Of a stretch of DNA of 13,207 nucleotides, positions 6,558-13,207 are shown piece after piece (the first letter of the stretch is position 1; each line of letters opens with the position of its first letter). The notes below the pieces were generated by a model. That model searched no databases and had not been told where the DNA came from. It was given only the letters and a program-made list of their open reading frames with translations. The stretch comes from Bacillota bacterium (GTDB lineage Bacteria; Bacillota; Clostridia; Oscillospirales; Acutalibacteraceae), in NCBI GenBank assembly GCA_023460155.1, contig JAEWRF010000095.1, forward strand, positions 1 to 13,207. The letters run 5' to 3'. Position numbers and translations under genes: made by a program.

Positions 6558-7787
6558 TCAGTGCCAGAGGGCCTTCTTATACTTCGAAAGGTCGATGGCA
6601 ACAGCAAGAGCAATGATGATGCCTTTGATGATCTGCTGCCAGTACGGGCTCACACCAATGAACTGCAGGCCGTACTGAATGACGGTGAAGATCAGAACGC
6701 CGACCACAATGCCGCTGACTTTACCGATGCCGCCGGCGAGCGATACACCGCCCACGCAGCAGGCCGCGATGGCGTCGAGCTCATATCCGTTGCCGTAGTT
6801 GTTCGTGGCTCCAGCGGTTCTCGCCGCTTCCAGAACGCCGCCGAAACCGTAAAGCAGACCGGCGAAAATGAAGATGCCCATGATGGTTTTGAAAACGTTG
6901 ACGCCGGAAACCCTTGCGGCTTCCATGTTGCCGCCGATCGCGTAAATGTTCTTGCCGAATACGGTTTTGTTCAGAACAAACCACATCACGACGGTCACAA
7001 TCAGTGCAATCGGAATCAGAATGGAAATGTTGCCTAAGAACTTATACTGCGAAATTATGGTAAAATCGCCGCGCACACCGCCGATCGGCTGAGAATTGTT
7101 CGGCGGGAGGTCGAAATACAGGGATGCTACGCCGTAGATCATGACCTGCGTAGCCAATGTCGCAATAAAGGGGTGCATGTTGTACTTGGCCACCAAAAAG
7201 CCGTTCAAAACACCGAACATGCCGCAGACGAGAATCGCGATGATAATCGGAAGAATAACCGGTACCTGAGGCAGACCGGGGTAAAACCGGTTCGCATAGG
7301 TCGGAATCTGCAGCATGGAGGTGGAGATAACCGCCGCCAGACCTACCATACGTCCGGCCGACAGGTCGGTACCGGCAATCAGGAGGGTCATGCAGATGCC
7401 CAGCGCGATGATCAGTTTAATCGATGACTGAGAAAGAATATCCAGCAGCACGTTGAGCTGCATGAAATTCGGCTCGATGAAAATGACTACCAGGATCAGA
7501 ACGAACAGTGCGAAAATCAGCGCATATTTCAGGAAGAAGGTTTTTGCGCTTTCTCTGCTGAAAACCACATCCTGCTCCGCTTTGGCACTGTTGAAATACT
7601 GGGAAATACCGTAAATCAGGACGGCCGCGCCGATCATAACGAGGAACCACGGCATGTCGTAAACTGCTTTGTTATAAAATGCAAACTTAAAAAGAAACCC
7701 GAAAATTGCGAGGACACCACCGGCTATCATAAAGATAGCACCGTAGCTTTTCCGGGTAAGCTTACTTACTTTTTCCACCGCACTCAT
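6558..7787 (-). CDS. mglC: Galactose/methyl-galactoside ABC transporter permease MglC
   Basis: The 409-aa polytopic membrane protein belongs to the sugar permease family of RbsC/XylH/MglC (BPD_transp_2) and forms the translocation channel that works with MglA. Family motifs include LLIAGTDLSAGRMVGLAA (about 135-152), the cytoplasmic EAA-like loop GGNMEAARVSGVNVFK, and a C-terminal GGVSLAGGIGKVSG segment. About 75 extra N-terminal residues with two predicted membrane helices (roughly 15-35 and 47-63) make it longer than E. coli MglC (336 aa). It starts 16 bases after the mglA stop, with only a weak purine-rich ribosome site, and ends in tandem stops TGA TAA. Substrate assignment follows from the neighbouring mglB. 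Confidence 0.93.
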   Translation of the reverse strand: MSAVEKVSKLTRKSYGAIFMIAGGVLAIFGFLFKFAFYNKAVYDMPWFLVMIGAAVLIYGISQYFNSAKAEQDVVFSRESAKTFFLKYALIFALFVLILVVIFIEPNFMQLNVLLDILSQSSIKLIIALGICMTLLIAGTDLSAGRMVGLAAVISTSMLQIPTYANRFYPGLPQVPVILPIIIAILVCGMFGVLNGFLVAKYNMHPFIATLATQVMIYGVASLYFDLPPNNSQPIGGVRGDFTIISQYKFLGNISILIPIALIVTVVMWFVLNKTVFGKNIYAIGGNMEAARVSGVNVFKTIMGIFIFAGLLYGFGGVLEAARTAGATNNYGNGYELDAIAACCVGGVSLAGGIGKVSGIVVGVLIFTVIQYGLQFIGVSPYWQQIIKGIIIALAVAIDLSKYKKALWH

Positions 7788-7803
7788 CTCTCTTTCCGAA
7801 GAA

Positions 7804-9303
7804 TTAATTCATATACTGGGTTGCCAGGCGCATGATGGAAACCTGATCCGCTTCGCTGCGGTTCAGAATGCCCGTCAGCTTGCCTTCACACATCACCATG
7901 ATGCGGTCCGCCATGCCGAGAAGCTCAGGCATCTCCGAAGAAATCATGATGACGGATTTCCCCTGTCGGACCAGATCGAGCATGATCGAGTAGATTTCAT
8001 ATTTTGCGCCGACATCGATTCCGCGGGTAGGCTCATCAAGGATCAGAATATCCGGTTCGGTCAGGAGCCACCGTCCGAACAGAACCTTCTGCTGATTGCC
8101 GCCGGAGAGATTCTCCATTTCCGTTTCGAGCGTCGGAGTCTTAACGTTGAGCTCCTTGCTCTTTTCCCGCGCCGCCTTGATCCGCTTCGATCCGTTCAGC
8201 ACGCCGTTTGAAGCAAACTTTCTTTGGGCGGCAATGACGGTATTGTCCAGCACGGAAAGATGAGCAAACACGCCGGATGCGCGCCGTTCCTCCGTAAGTA
8301 GAGCCAATCCGTTCTGCTTTGCGTCCGAAACGCAGTGAATGTCGATCTTCTTGCCGTTCTTATACACTTCACCGGACGCGACATCCCGCAGACCGAAGAT
8401 CGCTTCGACCAACTCCGTGCGCTGAGCGCCGACCAGACCGCCGATTCCGAGGATCTCGCCCTTATGGAGCTCAAAGCTGATATGCTGGAAAGAGCGGGCA
8501 ATCGGGGAGCAAAAATCGTTTACTTTCAGAATGACATCGCTCTTCGGCACCGTGTCCTTCGGCGGGAAACGGTTGGTCAGCTCGCGGCCGACCATCTTAT
8601 TAATGATTTCATCCGTGGTCAGTTCGGAAGCGAACCACGAACCTATATATTTACCGTCGCGCATGATCGTAACTTCGTCGCAGATCTGAAGGATTTCCTC
8701 CATCTTGTGCGAAATGTAGATAATCGCGCAGCCCTTTTTCTGGAGTTGTTTTATGATCTTGAACAGATGCTCCGTTTCATTATTCGTCAGGGACGAGGTT
8801 GGTTCATCCATAATAATGATCTTTGCATTATAGCTTACCGCCTTGGCAATTTCCACGAGCTGCAAATTGGAAGGCGAGAGGTCGCCAGCCGCTGTCTCCG
8901 GGTTAATGTCCAGATCGATTTCCTTAAACAGTTCGCGCGTTTTCCGGATCATTGCCTTCTTGTCGACGGCGATTCCTTTTTTGGGAAATCGGCCGAGCCA
9001 GATGTTTTCCATGACGGGCCGGAAACGGATTGGGTGAAGTTCCTGATGAATCATGGAGACCCCAAGGTCAAGTGCCTGCCTGGTGGAGAGGATCTCCTCG
9101 TTCTTCCCGTCCAGAATAATTTCGCCGGAATCCTTGATATAAATACCGAACAGGCATTTCATCAAAGTGGATTTGCCGGCTCCGTTTTCTCCGACGAGAG
9201 CGTGAACACTTCCAGGCCTGACTTTCAGCGAAACGTCGTCCAGAGCCTGTACTCCGGGGAACGCTTTCGAAATATGGTTCATCTCGAGCAAATATTCGCC
9301 CAT
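7804..9303 (-). CDS. mglA: Galactose/methyl-galactoside ABC transporter ATPase MglA
   Basis: This 499-aa cytoplasmic protein has two fused ABC ATPase domains, as in MglA/RbsA/XylG. Domain 1 has Walker A GENGAGKST (38-46), a degenerate signature LSPSNLQLVE (142-151), Walker B IIIMDEPTSS (162-171) and H-loop H199. Domain 2 has the usual degenerate Walker A GGLVGAQRTE (288-297), an intact signature LSGGNQQK (399-406), Walker B LILDEPTRG (420-428) and Ser in place of the H-loop His (ISSEMPEL). One competent and one altered site is normal for this subfamily. It powers uptake through MglC. AAGGAGG lies 9 bases before the ATG. It follows mglB after a 99-bp gap that contains a hairpin. Confidence 0.97.
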   Translation of the reverse strand: MGEYLLEMNHISKAFPGVQALDDVSLKVRPGSVHALVGENGAGKSTLMKCLFGIYIKDSGEIILDGKNEEILSTRQALDLGVSMIHQELHPIRFRPVMENIWLGRFPKKGIAVDKKAMIRKTRELFKEIDLDINPETAAGDLSPSNLQLVEIAKAVSYNAKIIIMDEPTSSLTNNETEHLFKIIKQLQKKGCAIIYISHKMEEILQICDEVTIMRDGKYIGSWFASELTTDEIINKMVGRELTNRFPPKDTVPKSDVILKVNDFCSPIARSFQHISFELHKGEILGIGGLVGAQRTELVEAIFGLRDVASGEVYKNGKKIDIHCVSDAKQNGLALLTEERRASGVFAHLSVLDNTVIAAQRKFASNGVLNGSKRIKAAREKSKELNVKTPTLETEMENLSGGNQQKVLFGRWLLTEPDILILDEPTRGIDVGAKYEIYSIMLDLVRQGKSVIMISSEMPELLGMADRIMVMCEGKLTGILNRSEADQVSIMRLATQYMN

Positions 9304-9333
9304 ACGGTCAGTCCTCCTTACTTCATAAAATGG

Positions 9334-9368
9334 CGGGGAACGGAAAGCGCCTGCCTTCGCGTTCCCCG
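9334..9368 (-). repeat. Hairpin between mglB and mglA
   Basis: CGGGGAACG (9334-9342) pairs perfectly with CGTTCCCCG (9360-9368), and an inner 6-bp stem closes a 4-nt loop after a one-base bulge. On the transcribed minus strand it is followed by GCCATTTTATG, too weak a T tract for a strong terminator. It starts 34 nt after the mglB stop. Such intercistronic structures after binding-protein genes usually stabilise the upstream message or attenuate the downstream one, so the binding protein is made in excess. Confidence 0.7.
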
Positions 9369-9402
9369 TTAAGATAACCCGGGTTTGGGTCTTATCGTTT
9401 GA

Positions 9403-10536
9403 TTATTTGCTCATATACGTGGTGTAGTTGTCCTGAGTAACCTGAACATAAGGAATCCAGATATACTTGCCGTCCGTGACGTCATAGCCGATGTTGGCCT
9501 TGCTGATTTCTTTGCCCTGAGCAGCGGCAGCAGCGATGTTGATGGTTGCTTTGCCCTGGTTCTCAGCATCGTTCAGAACGGTTCCGAGCATGGAGCCTTC
9601 CTTCATTGCTTCCAGTGCAGGAGCTGTGGCATCGACGCCGACAACCGGAATATACTTCGTCTTGTCGCCCTTGTTGTAGCCCTTCGCCTTCAGAGCTTCG
9701 ATTGCGCCGAGCGCCATATCGTCGTTGTTCGCGAGGACTGCTTCGATCTTGTCAACGCCCTGGGATGTGATGAAGTTGTTCATCAGATCGGTTGCCTTTG
9801 CTTTATCCCACATTGCAGTGCCCTTCTGCAGGCAGACCGGCTCATAGCCGCCTTCTTTAATTGCCTGAGGAGCATACTGGGAACGGAGAACTGCGTCCTG
9901 ATGGCCGGGTTCGCCCTGGAGCATAACGTACTGGACCTTGCCGTCGCCGTTCTTGTCAGCGCCCTTGTTCGCTTTGAAGTAGTTGACAATCAGCTGGCCG
10001 GAAAGTGTTCCGGACTGAGCAGCCGGCGCGCCGACGTACCATGTCTTGTCATAGCCCTTCAGAATATCCGCAGCCGGTTCACGGTTGAGGAACACGATCG
10101 GGAGGCCCTTTGCCTTGGCTTTTTCAACCAGCGGAGCGGCTGCCGTAGCATCCACCGGGTTGATTGCCAGCGCCGTTACACCCTTCGTGATGAAGGTATC
10201 AACCTGCTGGTTCTGAGTCGGCTGTGCGTTCTGGGAATCCACGATGTCCAACTTGACGCCGAGGGTGCTCGCCTCTTTCGTCATGTTGTTGCGGACGCCC
10301 GTCATAAAGGTATCGTCGAATTTGTAGATGCAGACGCCGATGTTAACATCGGAAGCCGCCACTGTTGAGGCTGCCGCGCTGGAAGCCGCTGCGGAAGATG
10401 CCGGTGCTGCGGATGCCGCGGATGCCGCTTCAGAAGACGCCGGAGCTGCGGAAGAAGCTGAGCTTCCACCGGAGCACGCCGTCAGGGCGGACCCCATCAT
10501 AAGAGCGGCCAGAATCAATGCTACTGCTTTTTTCAT
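9403..10536 (-). CDS. mglB: D-galactose/D-glucose-binding lipoprotein MglB
   Basis: The 377-aa extracytoplasmic receptor of the Mgl ABC transporter binds sugar outside and docks on MglC. A signal peptide ends in lipobox L18-T19-A20-C21, followed by a Ser/Ala-rich linker (about 22-62), as usual for Gram-positive lipoproteins. The mature domain keeps the E. coli MglB ligand residues: Y71, D75, F77, N126, H212, D214, R218, W243, N271, D302 and N322. A calcium loop DKNGDG lies at 194-199. It is the first gene of the mglBAC operon, with a regulatory region upstream and a hairpin downstream. In enteric bacteria MglB also serves as the galactose chemoreceptor ligand, which is relevant because a chemoreceptor gene lies just upstream. 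Confidence 0.96.
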   Translation of the reverse strand: MKKAVALILAALMMGSALTACSGGSSASSAAPASSEAASAASAAPASSAAASSAAASTVAASDVNIGVCIYKFDDTFMTGVRNNMTKEASTLGVKLDIVDSQNAQPTQNQQVDTFITKGVTALAINPVDATAAAPLVEKAKAKGLPIVFLNREPAADILKGYDKTWYVGAPAAQSGTLSGQLIVNYFKANKGADKNGDGKVQYVMLQGEPGHQDAVLRSQYAPQAIKEGGYEPVCLQKGTAMWDKAKATDLMNNFITSQGVDKIEAVLANNDDMALGAIEALKAKGYNKGDKTKYIPVVGVDATAPALEAMKEGSMLGTVLNDAENQGKATINIAAAAAQGKEISKANIGYDVTDGKYIWIPYVQVTQDNYTTYMSK

Positions 10537-10571
10537 TGAACTCTCCCCTACTTTCTTATAAATCCTCTAAA

Positions 10572-10610
10572 ATGCGGCAATTGTGCTTTTGCACAATTTC
10601 TAATCCGCAT
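10572..10610 (-). promoter_or_regulatory. Nested inverted repeat in the mglB leader
   Basis: AATTGTGC (10579-10586) and GCACAATT (10591-10598) form a perfect 8-bp dyad separated by TTTT. ATGCGG (10572-10577) and CCGCAT (10605-10610) form an outer 6-bp stem with an asymmetric internal loop. If transcription starts near 10623 the structure lies in the first 50 nt of the mRNA. It could be a 5' stabilising hairpin or an operator for a dimeric regulator. No U tract follows, so it is not a terminator. Confidence 0.6.
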
Positions 10611-10629
10611 ATTGAGTTTTATTGTCAAT

Positions 10630-10658
10630 AGTATAGCTTACGATTCTTTGTAAATCCA
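10630..10658 (-). promoter_or_regulatory. Candidate promoter of mglBAC
   Basis: On the minus strand TATACT (10635 to 10630, five of six) is preceded at 17 bp by a poor -35 TGGATT (10658 to 10653). A TTGACA also occurs at 10628 to 10623, but the sequence at the right distance downstream (GATTAG) is a poor -10. The first option, with a weak -35 overlapped by direct repeats, fits an activator-dependent promoter. The leader would be about 85 nt. Confidence 0.5.
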
Positions 10659-10692
10659 TATAAAATTCTTTTGTGTTGTATGAAATTTCTTT
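10640..10692 (-). promoter_or_regulatory. Three direct repeats at 21-22 bp spacing upstream of mglB
   Basis: On the minus strand AAAGAAATTT (10692 to 10683), AAAGAATTTT (10671 to 10662) and AAAGAATCGT (10649 to 10640) lie in the same orientation with starts 21 and 22 bp apart, about two helical turns. The last copy ends 4 bp before the candidate -10 box TATACT. Direct repeats on one face of the helix, reaching the -35 region, are typical binding sites of AraC-type activators. The response regulator encoded at 4715-6316 is the obvious candidate. The DNA here is AT-rich, so chance similarity is possible. Confidence 0.5.
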
Positions 10693-10750
10693 ACTGTTCA
10701 TAATTTCCTTTGAAAGAATGAATAACTATTGTGTAGTTTCATAACCGTGC

Positions 10751-10797
10751 AAAAAGCCCCCCGCACCGGGAGAAAATCGTCCGGAGCGGGGGGCTTT
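10751..10797 (-). terminator. Rho-independent terminator of the chemoreceptor gene
   Basis: AAAGCCCCCCGC (10753-10764) pairs with GCGGGGGGCTTT (10786-10797). After an A/A mismatch an inner 4-bp CCGG stem continues. On the minus strand the stem runs into TTTTT. It lies 16 bases after the stop of the chemoreceptor gene and insulates mglBAC from it. Confidence 0.95.
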
Positions 10798-10812
10798 CCG
10801 CTGAAATCAGGC

Positions 10813-12810
10813 TTACTCCGCCTGCGCTTCCCGCGCAAGACGGAACATGCCCACAAGATTCTTCATGGTCAGAGCCTGACCGGAAAGCTCCTCGCTCGCA
10901 GCGGCGCTCTCCTCCGCAGTTGCGGAATTGGTTTGAACCACCGTGGAAATCTGTTCGATCCCCTGAGCTACCTGACGGATCTCCTTTGCCTGACGGTCTG
11001 AATTCCTGGAAATTTCGTCAACCGCGATAATGATCTCGTTTGCCCCTGCGACCACGCTGTGCAGAGACTGAGCGGTCCGGTCCGCGATTTTGGTTCCGTT
11101 TTCCACCGCCTGAATGGACTCGGAAATCAACTTGGCCGTGTCCTTGCTGGCCTGCGCGCTCTTGCCCGCCAGATTGCGCACCTCATCCGCCACAACCGCA
11201 AAACCCTTTCCGGCCGCCCCGGCGCGTGCCGCCTCTACGGCTGCGTTCAGCGCGAGGATGTTGGTCTGGAATGCGATGTCCTCCACGGTTTTGATGATTT
11301 TCTCGATGCGGGTGGAAGAATCACGGATCCTGCCCATGGCCTCGATCAGCTCTCCCATTTCCCGGCTTCCGGTTTCCAGTTCGCTGCCCACCTGCTCCGC
11401 CTTGCCGCTCGCTCCGGAAGCGCTTTCCGCATTGCGCTGAACGCCGCTGGACAGAGCCTCAACGGTTGCGGAGAGCTGCTCCACGGCGCTGGCCTGTTCC
11501 GTGGCGCCCTGAGCAAGCATCTGTGACCCGTTGGAAACCTGACCGGAGCCCCCGGCAACCTCGTCGGCCGTCCGGTGGATTTTCCTCATCGCGTCGGAAA
11601 AGGACTGGATAATCCGCAGAAGTGAACTGTGGATCGGGGCAAAATCCCCTATGTAATAGGCTCCGTTGCAGGAAACGTCATAGTTTCCTTCCGACATCTC
11701 CTTCAGCGTGCGGGTCTCATCCTCAATAATATTTTTCAGGCCGCCGACCAGATCGGCGGTTGCCGCCGCAAGGGCTCCCGTTTCGTCCTTCGCATCAACG
11801 ACCGGCACTTCGCTCTGCAGGTCTCCCTGTGCAAGCAGAAGCAGGCGCTGCGAGCAGCTCTTGATCGGTGCCGAAACCGAATGCGCAAGGCGCCTCGCAA
11901 AAAAGATGCCGAGCAGAACTACAACCAGGGATCCGATTGCCATGCCTGCAAAAATCGTATAGATGCTGGAGGTCATTTCGCCGACCGGCGCCTCCGCCCC
12001 GCAGGACCACCCGTCCGTTCCTTCGAGCGGCTCATAAAAGCAGATGCTGTCTCCCGACCCATTGGAGTAAATATCGACCCCGGTTTTTCCCTGAATCATC
12101 TTTTGATGCACCGCCGCCGTGGCGGAGAGGGAAGCGTCCTTTTTGGCCATTGTGATAAAGTTCTGCTGCTGCGCCACCAATTCCGGACGTTTGTTCGCAA
12201 TCATGGTTCCGTTCCGGTCAAGGATGAACACATTTCCGGTATTGCCGATTACAATATTTTTGATAAAATTGCTGTAGGTCTGAGTATCAAGCTCCCCAAC
12301 GACCACGCCCACAAACGCCCCGTTGGCCACATGCGCGGCTGCAAGCACAGCCTGATTCCCCGCGACGTCCTTTTCGGTTGAGGACAGAGCGGCGCCCTTC
12401 GCCATGGCCTGTTTGAAATAGTCCGTGGCGGCAATGGATTTCCCGTTGAACTGAGGCTCCGAACTCATAATTTTCCCGTTCTCATCGGCAACATAAAGCT
12501 GTTTATAGCCATAGTTGCCTTTTTTCAGGTCCAGTGCCGCCAACCATGCGGCCTGAGTTGGTGCTGTGTTGTCCCCCCCGATAATGCTCAGCCCCGCGAC
12601 CCCCGTGATTTGCTCCTTCAGCGCGTCCAGAGAACCGGAAACGGCAACCTTGGCGGTCTGCCCGACGGATTTCAGGTCCCGTTCCGTATTCTGCTCAATG
12701 CTCACATAGCAGATCACCATCGCCAGCACAAGATTGACAAGAATCGCTGCCAAGAGAATAATGATCGTCGAAAGGGAAAGCTTTGCCTGCAGAGTTTTCA
12801 TTTTTTTCAT
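10813..12810 (-). CDS. Methyl-accepting chemotaxis protein with dCache sensor
   Basis: The 665-aa membrane chemoreceptor has TM1 at about 14-36, an extracytoplasmic dCache-like domain at about 37-280 and TM2 at about 283-305. A HAMP domain follows (about 306-360), then a linker and the long MCP signalling coiled coil (about 420-640). The conserved tip that contacts CheA/CheW runs from about 502 to 551 and includes FQTNILALNAAVEAARAG and GFAVVADEVRNLA. There is no C-terminal methylase-docking pentapeptide. The start at 12810 (MKKMKTLQAK) is chosen because an upstream GTG reading from 12900 would begin inside the promoter -10 box, and a GGTGGGGG stretch precedes this ATG. It has its own promoter and terminator. 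Adjacency to mglB suggests sugar taxis, either directly or through MglB, but the ligand is not readable from the sequence. Confidence 0.94.
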   Translation of the reverse strand: MKKMKTLQAKLSLSTIIILLAAILVNLVLAMVICYVSIEQNTERDLKSVGQTAKVAVSGSLDALKEQITGVAGLSIIGGDNTAPTQAAWLAALDLKKGNYGYKQLYVADENGKIMSSEPQFNGKSIAATDYFKQAMAKGAALSSTEKDVAGNQAVLAAAHVANGAFVGVVVGELDTQTYSNFIKNIVIGNTGNVFILDRNGTMIANKRPELVAQQQNFITMAKKDASLSATAAVHQKMIQGKTGVDIYSNGSGDSICFYEPLEGTDGWSCGAEAPVGEMTSSIYTIFAGMAIGSLVVVLLGIFFARRLAHSVSAPIKSCSQRLLLLAQGDLQSEVPVVDAKDETGALAAATADLVGGLKNIIEDETRTLKEMSEGNYDVSCNGAYYIGDFAPIHSSLLRIIQSFSDAMRKIHRTADEVAGGSGQVSNGSQMLAQGATEQASAVEQLSATVEALSSGVQRNAESASGASGKAEQVGSELETGSREMGELIEAMGRIRDSSTRIEKIIKTVEDIAFQTNILALNAAVEAARAGAAGKGFAVVADEVRNLAGKSAQASKDTAKLISESIQAVENGTKIADRTAQSLHSVVAGANEIIIAVDEISRNSDRQAKEIRQVAQGIEQISTVVQTNSATAEESAAASEELSGQALTMKNLVGMFRLAREAQAE

Positions 12811-12891
12811 TAAAATCCCCCACCCCATTATGGAAATGCAGCTCGCAAATTTCGGTTTCATTATAGGCCTTTTTTGCTTATTATAATTACT

Positions 12892-12920
12892 ATAATACAC
12901 TAAATTTATATAAATACCAA
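12892..12920 (-). promoter_or_regulatory. Promoter of the chemoreceptor gene
   Basis: On the minus strand TTGGTA (12920 to 12915) and TATTAT (12897 to 12892) are separated by exactly 17 bp in a very AT-rich stretch. The start would be near 12885, about 75 nt before the chosen ATG. No sigma-D (flagellar) type promoter, TAAA-N15-GCCGATAA-like, was seen. Confidence 0.6.
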
Positions 12921-13094
12921 AATTCTGTCACATTTTCGTATATTATGTGCACTTTGTATATACTCCGGAAAACGTGTGATTTTGAGGACACAGCGCTCTC
13001 ATGACCCACGGCACAGCCGGGGGTCTTTCTATACGGCAAAGCCCTGTTCTGCCAGCTGCGCCCCCCCCCGCACAAAATGCAGCATTTAAGCTGC
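12921..13094. other. Intergenic stretch without a recognised gene
   Basis: Between the chemoreceptor promoter and the deoD terminator no open frame has a ribosome site. The part next to the promoter is AT-rich. The rest is GC-richer and holds a run of nine C (13061-13069), two similar 9-mers GGCACAGCC (13010-13018) and GGCAAAGCC (13035-13043), and a 6-bp inverted repeat TGCAGC/GCTGCA (13078-13083, 13090-13095). No known riboswitch or RNA family was recognised. Confidence 0.5.
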
Positions 13095-13130
13095 AAAAAA
13101 GAGGAGGGTGGAAAACTCCATCCTCCTCTT
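13095..13130 (-). terminator. Rho-independent terminator of the deoD-like gene
   Basis: A 14-bp stem (13099-13112 with 13117-13130, one G-T pair) closes an AAAC loop. On the minus strand it ends in TTTTTT (complement of 13095-13100). It begins 17 nt after the stop of the partial gene at the right edge. Confidence 0.93.
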
Positions 13131-13147
13131 GCAAATTCCCCGCTCTG

Positions 13148-13207
13148 TCAGACCAGCCCCAGCGCAACCTCCATCATGTTCGTAAATGTTGTCTGACGCT
13201 CCTGCGC
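13148..13207 (-). CDS. deoD: C-terminal end of DeoD-type purine nucleoside phosphorylase (truncated by window edge)
   Basis: The last 19 codons before TGA (13150 to 13148) read A-Q-ERQTTFTNMMEVALGLV. This matches the C-terminal helix of DeoD-family purine nucleoside phosphorylases (ERQTTF then a D/N-M-I/M-x-x-AL pattern, as in Bacillus subtilis and E. coli DeoD). The enzyme splits purine (deoxy)nucleosides with phosphate to give base and (deoxy)ribose-1-phosphate in nucleoside salvage. The catalytic part lies outside the window. A strong terminator directly downstream supports a genuine gene end. Confidence 0.75.
   Translation of the reverse strand, partial: AQERQTTFTNMMEVALGLV

Noticed and set aside
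8335..9372. 345-aa + strand open frame opposite mglA (and other long antisense frames over the mgl and sensory genes)
   Set aside because: It is a shadow of the well-supported mglA frame, with no ribosome site and no recognisable domain.
10579..10598. Rex-type redox operator or CcpA cre site in the mglB leader
   Set aside because: The dyad arms resemble a Rex half-site (TTGTG/CACAA), but the total is two bases too short, and it lacks the cre core (AARCG).
12811..12900. Upstream GTG start adding 30 residues to the chemoreceptor
   Set aside because: It lies inside the predicted -10 box (12892-12897), has no ribosome site and precedes the likely transcription start.
13061..13069. Run of nine C as a phase-variation tract
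   Set aside because: It lies outside any supported gene and is not placed in a promoter spacer, so slippage would have no obvious effect.
12961..13094. Cyclic-di-GMP (GEMM) riboswitch upstream of the chemoreceptor, suggested by GGCAAAGCC
   Set aside because: The motif is on the strand opposite to the gene, and the GAAA tetraloop-receptor stems of the family are not present.
12890..13096. 68-aa minus-strand open frame
   Set aside because: It starts with TTG without a ribosome site, begins in the terminator and runs through the chemoreceptor promoter.

Overview
The window (about 13.2 kb, moderately GC-rich) reads as chromosome of a Gram-positive anaerobe of the Bacillota. Signs are strong Shine-Dalgarno sites, lipoproteins with Ser/Ala linkers, a YesM/YesN-type two-component pair and U-tract terminators. 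A Clostridia / Oscillospiraceae-like host fits best, but that is inference from protein style and not a database match. No phage genes, insertion sequence, CRISPR array, rRNA or tRNA was seen.

Left end (1-840, + strand): the Pro/Tyr-rich tail of a truncated gene, then a cold-shock protein gene. The cold-shock gene has a near-consensus promoter whose spacer carries a perfect 16-bp palindrome, and a ~119-nt leader folding into a long hairpin followed by a T tract. A 47-aa uncharacterised small protein follows. A strong hairpin at 797-837 separates this from the convergent minus-strand genes.

Middle (845-6316, minus strand, read right to left): a four-gene sensory operon. It encodes an AraC-type response regulator, a dCache/HAMP/LytS-YesM-type histidine kinase, a membrane-anchored periplasmic-binding-protein homologue whose start overlaps the kinase stop, and a second galactose/glucose-binding lipoprotein. 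The layout matches the Firmicute three-component sugar sensors (binding protein + kinase + regulator, for example XylFII-LytS-YesN).

Next (6558-10536, minus strand): an mglBAC operon for high-affinity galactose/glucose/methyl-galactoside uptake. Upstream of mglB are three direct repeats spaced 21-22 bp that end just before a candidate -10 box; they are good candidate sites for the AraC-type regulator. A hairpin lies in the mglB leader, another between mglB and mglA, and another after mglC.

Right end (10751-13207, minus strand): a monocistronic methyl-accepting chemotaxis protein gene with its own promoter and terminator, then the last codons of a deoD-type purine nucleoside phosphorylase gene with its terminator.

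Together the minus-strand genes look like a sugar sense-transport-respond module. The kinase/anchored binding protein senses sugar outside, the regulator probably activates mglBAC, MglB delivers sugar to MglA/MglC, and the chemoreceptor may add tactic behaviour. The regulatory links are inferred from gene order and repeats only.
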